This document shows, piece after piece, positions 17,515-20,855 of a DNA stretch of 20,855 bases. Position 1 is the first letter of the stretch; the number at the start of each line of letters is the position of its first letter. The position numbers and the translations under genes are program-made. The notes under the pieces are model-generated. The model was given only the letters and a program-made list of their open reading frames with translations, searched no databases and was not told the DNA's origin. This DNA is from Obelidium mucronatum (lineage: Eukaryota > Chytridiomycota > Chytridiomycetes > Chytridiales > Chytriomycetaceae): positions 1 through 20,855 of the forward strand of contig JAIVFH010000426.1 of NCBI GenBank assembly GCA_025765595.1, read 5' to 3'.

Positions 17515-17799
17515 ATGTCAAATGTTCTCACTTCAATGCAATCCATGAATCCAAATCTATTATGTCTTGTTACGGCCTCTATTGTTATCTCCTTTGGTAT
17601 CTGCCTGCTCTGGCTCTGCAGCGGTATGAAAATGCAAAATATCAAAGGCTTCTACAACTGCGTCCACGCAACAAACACCAGTTTTACACCACCTGTATAT
17701 AAAGAGACTAGAAAGAATGTTTCGTCTGTCTGTAACTTTGATCATATCATTGAAGTTGTCTATGAGGAGGTTGTCACTCTTCCTCGAAGAAGCAAATAA
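17515..17799 (+). CDS. Small membrane protein consisting of a membrane helix plus FxPP/LY tail
   Basis: A single exon of 94 aa. There is no separate signal peptide; a helix (about 14-36, LLCLVTASIVISFGICLLWL) could act as signal-anchor. After it come about 58 residues with SFTPPVYKE (56-64), VCNF (72-75) and IIEVVYEEVVTL (78-89), ending PRRSK. This is the same tail as in the 13150 gene (SFTPPLY...CRF...VEALYFDT) and the 10088 gene. It lacks any ectodomain, so it may be a truncated paralogue that keeps only the tail, or an upstream ectodomain exon has been missed. It sits downstream of the tandem-WSC pair on the same strand. Confidence 0.65.
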   Translation: MSNVLTSMQSMNPNLLCLVTASIVISFGICLLWLCSGMKMQNIKGFYNCVHATNTSFTPPVYKETRKNVSSVCNFDHIIEVVYEEVVTLPRRSK

Positions 17800-17821
17800 A
17801 GTTTTTTTCGGAGTCACTTTA

Positions 17822-17845
17822 CCACATATTCATATCAATATGTGG
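17822..17845. repeat. Perfect 9-bp inverted repeat with 6-nt loop
   Basis: CCACATATT (17822-17830) and AATATGTGG (17837-17845) are exact reverse complements around CATATC. They lie 23 bp after the stop of the 17515-17799 gene, where a transcript 3' end is expected. Just beyond, GTGGCACAG occurs twice close together. Function is unknown. Confidence 0.6.
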
Positions 17846-17882
17846 CACAGCCGTAGTGTGGCACAGTCCTGTCACTAAAGCA

Positions 17883-17912
17883 GGGTTTAGGGTGAGAAAA
17901 TACAATATATAA
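17883..17912 (+). promoter_or_regulatory. Telobox-like element and TATA box of the 17966 gene
   Basis: GGGTTTAGGGT (17883-17893), a telomere-repeat-like telobox, lies just upstream of TATATAA (17906-17912). The preferred ATG at 17966 is 54 bp past the TATA box, a spacing like that of other TATA genes in this window. TTAGGG elements bind Tbf1/Myb-type factors in fungi; use here is inferred. Confidence 0.5.
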
Positions 17913-17965
17913 GCATGATATTCCCCTCTTTCTGTAATCATAAATCAATAACCCACCTCAATTCC

Positions 17966-18313
17966 ATGCCTTCTCTTCTCTCTACAGCACCTTCGGTTGC
18001 CCAAGATCCGCTCTTGAACATTAAAGTCGCCAAGAAAATGCACGAATCCGCACAAGCCTCTGCGTCCGTCAAGTCTTCTGCGTCTGTAACAGCACCATCC
18101 GTCGCAAGTTCAACCAACAGCGACTTTTCCATCTTGCTCCAAGACCCAGCTTTTAACATCAAGATTGCTCAAAGAATGAATGAAAAAGCTGGGCCATCAG
18201 ACTCAACAAAAGTCTCGAGTATTTCCAAGTCTTCCTCCAGCTCAAGTAACAAGGTTCCAACACCTTTATTCTTCACAAATGGGAGTGAATTTATGTCGAA
18301 CAAGTTTATATAA
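17966..18313 (+). CDS. Ser-rich small protein with two DPxxNI motifs, function unknown
   Basis: A single exon of 115 aa. The in-frame ATG at 17915 is rejected as start because it lies three bases after the TATA box; 17966 gives MPSLLSTAPS. The protein has two copies of a motif: AQDPLLNIKVAKKM and LQDPAFNIKIAQRM. Each is followed by a Ser/Ala/Lys-rich low-complexity linker, and the end reads FFTNGSEFMSNKFI. Single copies of the same motif occur in the genes at 18585-18842 and 19079-19360. The motif looks like a short amphipathic helix. There is no signal peptide, membrane segment or catalytic motif. I do not recognise the family. Confidence 0.7.
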   Translation: MPSLLSTAPSVAQDPLLNIKVAKKMHESAQASASVKSSASVTAPSVASSTNSDFSILLQDPAFNIKIAQRMNEKAGPSDSTKVSSISKSSSSSSNKVPTPLFFTNGSEFMSNKFI

Positions 18314-18584
18314 GCTTTTTAGTGAAGTTTTTTGCCGGTTTTTCTGTTTTTGACGATTTGGCGCCAAATGCCGCCAGAATTCTTTCACCATGTATTTAAA
18401 AAACAAATAAACAAACGACCGAAACTTGAAGACAAAAACTATTTATTCACTATTTACTCGATTGAAGCAACACATTCGTGTCTAAAACAAACTTCGTGCC
18501 TTGGCGATCTACTTGATACAGCCGACAATTTGGTGATGTAAAATACACCAAGTGTTCAGAATTTACTTCAGATGGTACTGTCTT

Positions 18585-18842
18585 CTAGATGTAGATTGAA
18601 GTCATCGATACGCCAGACATTGACTGATAAGCCATTGGGTCGAGAATACGTTTGCTGGCTGACGAAGACGCCGCAGACATGGCAACAGAAGGAGCTCTGG
18701 AGGAAGCCGAAGAAGACTTGATGGATTCAGCTTGCTGTCGCATAACGTCTTGGTTGAGCTTTTTGGCAACTTGGATGTTGACGGCTGGGTCTTGGAGGAA
18801 CGAGGCAAAGTTTAAGGCTTGCATTGTAGAGTTGTTTTGCAT
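18585..18842 (-). CDS. Ser-rich small protein with one DPxxNI motif, function unknown
   Basis: A single exon of 85 aa from the ATG at 18842; a second ATG at 18824 gives 79 aa and a start closer to that of its relatives. The motif FLQDPAVNIQVAKKLNQ stands near the N-terminus, followed by a Gln/Ser/Ala-rich linker (SSSASSRAPSVAMSAASSS) and SKRILDPM, ending SIYI. APSVA also occurs in the 17966 protein. It is convergent with the 17966 gene (271 bp between stops). Upstream on its strand, AAACCCTAA (18962-18970 on plus) and a TATATT/AATATA element adjoin each other, about 120-135 bp from the start. It is a likely paralogue of its two neighbours. Confidence 0.65.
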   Translation of the reverse strand: MQNNSTMQALNFASFLQDPAVNIQVAKKLNQDVMRQQAESIKSSSASSRAPSVAMSAASSSASKRILDPMAYQSMSGVSMTSIYI

Positions 18843-18961
18843 TGTTGAGTTGTTTGGGATTCCCGGCTTCGAGAGGTTCTTTTTAAGCAAGCGATGGAAA
18901 AGCGTGGGGTGTGAGGCATGGATTTCAAAGCGGCCACGATTTTCAGAATTTTTTGCACTTG

Positions 18962-18978
18962 AAACCCTAATTTATATT
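18962..18978 (-). promoter_or_regulatory. Telobox (AAACCCTAA) next to an AATATAAAT TATA-like element
   Basis: On the plus strand AAACCCTAA is at 18962-18970, directly followed by TTTATATT (to 18978). Read on the minus strand this is AATATAAATTAGGGTTT, upstream of the 18842 gene. The same AAATTAGGGTT core recurs upstream of the 19360 gene. Confidence 0.45.
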
Positions 18979-19078
18979 GAATTCACTAAATGTCCTGTTG
19001 AGCAGCGAGACATAAAAAAACGTGGATGAAAGCAGTCACTTCAATGTAATTCAAAGACTTTTATTTCTTCGACTCGGA

Positions 19079-19360
19079 TTAAAATACATGCTCTTCTATA
19101 AATACAAAAATGATTTGTGGCCTTGCAGTTTGCATTATTCTCAGATGTGTTGGTTGTTGAGGAACCCATTTGGCATAGTGGCAAAGAAGAGAGGGGTTTG
19201 GGGCCTTTTTGCTGGAAGAGGAAGCAGCCACAGAACCGTTGATGGAAGGTGGAGCTTGACGGATGGATTCAGATGACTTGGCAGCCTTCAAGGAGAGGCT
19301 CTGGGAAACCTTGATGTTAATGGCTGGGTCGGCAAGGGCGTTCAAGTCGAAAGCTGGCAT
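19079..19360 (-). CDS. Ser-rich small protein with one DPxxNI motif, function unknown
   Basis: A single exon of 93 aa from the ATG at 19360. The N-terminus MPAFDLNALADPAINIKVSQ carries the family motif, followed by a Ser/Ala/Lys-rich linker and SSSSKKAPNPSLL, which parallels SSNKVPTPLFF of the 17966 protein. The last ~35 residues (from CHYAKWVPQQ) have no counterpart in the relatives. They may be a real extension or 3' sequence read through if a splice was missed. A TATA box (TATAAAAG on the minus strand) lies about 60 bp upstream. No known family is recognised. Confidence 0.65.
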   Translation of the reverse strand: MPAFDLNALADPAINIKVSQSLSLKAAKSSESIRQAPPSINGSVAASSSSKKAPNPSLLCHYAKWVPQQPTHLRIMQTARPQIIFVFIEEHVF

Positions 19361-19698
19361 TTTTGGATCTCTTTGTGAATTGCTTGTTATTATGACGGAT
19401 TTCGGGGAGAAAGGTCTGCCCTTTTATAGCCTTCTTTTTTTGGAGTTCGCAGTTTTGCAACCCTAATTTAAAAAACTGATATGACAATTTTCGTCTTTCA
19501 ACTTGACCACGCGCCAAGCCCACGCACTCAATAAACCCAACATTCCGTTCCGTTCCGGCACTAATTGCAAAGAACCCTATTTGAATGTCATGAACCCTTA
19601 TTTTTGTAGATGTCTGTTTTGAGTGTTTTCGACCTTTACTTTGTCTGTTTTTTGATAACAACGTCAAATAATGTGTTGGTTTGTCAAAAGGAAAAACA
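19361..19698. promoter_or_regulatory. Divergent promoter region with TATA box and telobox-like element
   Basis: This 338-bp stretch separates the 19360 gene (minus) from the oxidase (plus). CTTTTATA at 19421-19428 reads TATAAAAG on the minus strand. AACCCTAATTTA (19459-19470) reads TAAATTAGGGTT on the minus strand, matching the element before the 18842 gene. The sequence CCGTTCCGTTCCGGC near 19545 is a short GTTCC repeat. No gene is seen. Confidence 0.5.
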
Positions 19699-20855
19699 AT
19701 GAAAGTGATTATTGTTGGCAGCCGGGGCATTTGGCCTTCCAGCTGCACTCGCTCTCTCCCTTCGCGGTCACAAAGTTACAGTCTTTGACAGACTGCCCGT
19801 CCCCGCCGATGACTCTGCCTCGAACGACATCACCAAAGTCGTACGCCCAGATTATGGAGCCGACGCGCTATACATGGGAGGCAAAGGATACCAAGATTTA
19901 TGCATCGAAGCCATCAAACGATTCAGAGATCTGGATAAGGCGTCGGTCGCGCAAACAGGACGGAAGATTTATTATGAGTGTGGGGTTGCGTTTGCCACCA
20001 AACACCTCAGTGGAATCAATACGAGCGCGATTCGTTCGAGTCTCTTAAATCTACGGCAGAATATAAGAATCTTTTGGAGGTGCTGGAAGAATCTAAAGTG
20101 GCAAGATTGTTGGGAAAAGAGTTCGCTGCACAGTTCCCCAACGGATACATCAACAGGTACACGACGCTCTGCGTTCACTTCCAAAAAAATACTGAAATCG
20201 TATTGCGGAATTTTTGCGTAGAGGAGCAGGATATGCAGACTCTGCGCAGACAGTTGTGCATTACGCCGATTTAGCCAAGAAACAGGGTGTTGAATTCATA
20301 GTTGGGGACAAGAAAGGATTGTTTCTTGAATATATCATCCAAGGCGGACGTGTGGTTGGAATCAAGACGGCTGATAAAAAATCGCATTTTGCGGATGCCA
20401 TTCTTATCGCAGCAGGAAGCTGGACACGTCGATTCTTCCGGAGCTGAAAGGTCTTTGTGAACCTGCCGGAATGCCTGTCATTCACTTCAAGATTCCGGGT
20501 AAATCTTTTTGATTAACAGAGTGCTGAATCAAGGCTCTAAAAAAATTGGTTTCAGACTCCATGAAAAAGAAATACGAAAGCTCAAACTTTCCTGTTTGGT
20601 TTGCGACATGGGTCTCACAGGATTCTATGGGTTTCCTCTAACGACTTCCTCAGAACTCAAATTCGCGTTTCATGGTGCGGGATACAATTCCACATTCCAC
20701 GAAACAACAAAAGCAACGGCAGCAAAACCAGTCACCAAAATAACTCCTCGAGATATTCCAAGAGAAAGCATTTTAATGTATCGAAAGTTCTTGAGCACTG
20801 TGTTCCCAGAGTTGAACAATTTGGATATTTCGAGAACCCGACTTTGTTGGTATTG
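19699..20855 (+). pseudogene. FAD-dependent amine oxidase-like gene (DAO family) with four frame breaks, truncated by the window
   Basis: Family relatives oxidise secondary amines (sarcosine, pipecolate, saccharopine or fructosyl amino acids) using FAD. The gene starts MKVIIVG, continues AGAFGLPAALALSLRGHKV (Rossmann FAD site), then ASNDITKVVRPDYG, YYECGVAFATK, FPNGYINR, GAGYADS, GVEF and ILIAAGSWT, a motif order typical of the fungal members. Two introns fit well (20157-20221 and 20499-20555). Four apparent 1-bp indels break the frame: an extra base near 19720 inside the FAD glycine motif, and lost bases near 20002 (in an A run), 20427 and 20604. The 3' end is outside the window. It is either a young pseudogene or a gene with local sequence errors, since every other gene here is open. 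Substrate cannot be assigned. Confidence 0.75.

Noticed and set aside
17915..17965. Upstream ATG of the first DPxxNI gene
   Set aside because: It lies three bases past the TATA box, too close for a transcription start to precede it; 17966 is the next in-frame ATG.
18332..18541. 69-codon plus-strand frame between convergent DPxxNI genes
   Set aside because: No motif, no promoter signal, and composition like AT-rich 3' flanking DNA.
1..20855. Prokaryotic systems (operons, CRISPR, integrases) and intact transposons
   Set aside because: Introns in most genes, eukaryotic protein families and the absence of ribosome-binding sites, direct-repeat arrays or transposase motifs exclude them as far as can be seen by eye.

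Overview
This window looks like nuclear DNA of a fungus, probably an early-diverging (chytrid-like) one. Genes are close together and broken by short GT-AG introns of about 48-77 bp, often with CTAAC-like branch sites. It carries a mevalonate-pathway kinase (ERG8), Wsc-type cell-surface proteins and a eukaryotic arylsulfatase. The chytrid placement is inference; no marker here proves it. No tRNA, rRNA, CRISPR array or intact transposon was recognised.

Left part (1-6 kb): the 5' part of ERG8 runs off the left edge on the minus strand. Then come a small protein with a mitochondrial-type presequence, a small protein with a C-terminal membrane helix, a repeat-rich spacer, and a small coiled-coil protein whose 3' end abuts a broken exon of a CbbX/SpoVK-type AAA+ ATPase. 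A nuclear-type protein with a KEN box follows, divergently paired with a protein built on two copies of a YPNF...FRLAPSWRDE motif. Last is a three-exon protein with a DUF2135-like domain.

Middle part (6-17.8 kb): a cell-surface cluster. Five genes encode type I membrane proteins with one or two WSC domains (two minus, three plus). Three more encode single-pass proteins without WSC. Four of these eight share an apparently undescribed cytoplasmic tail motif, F-[TV]-P-P followed 25-29 residues later by a Tyr (Y-x-[DE] in three of the four). A five-exon secreted sulfatase resembling N-acetylglucosamine-6-sulfatase sits among them. The arrangement suggests a locus for sensing or remodelling the cell wall or extracellular matrix.

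Right part (17.9-20.9 kb): three small genes encode a Ser-rich family with the repeated motif L-x-D-P-[AL]-x-N-I-[KQ]-[VI]. Their promoters carry TATA boxes and/or telobox-like TTAGGG elements. The window ends in an FAD-dependent amine-oxidase-like gene that is recognisable throughout but broken by four apparent 1-bp indels, although every other gene here is open.

All exon boundaries were assigned by eye from GT-AG signals, reading phase and family resemblance; no transcript evidence was available.
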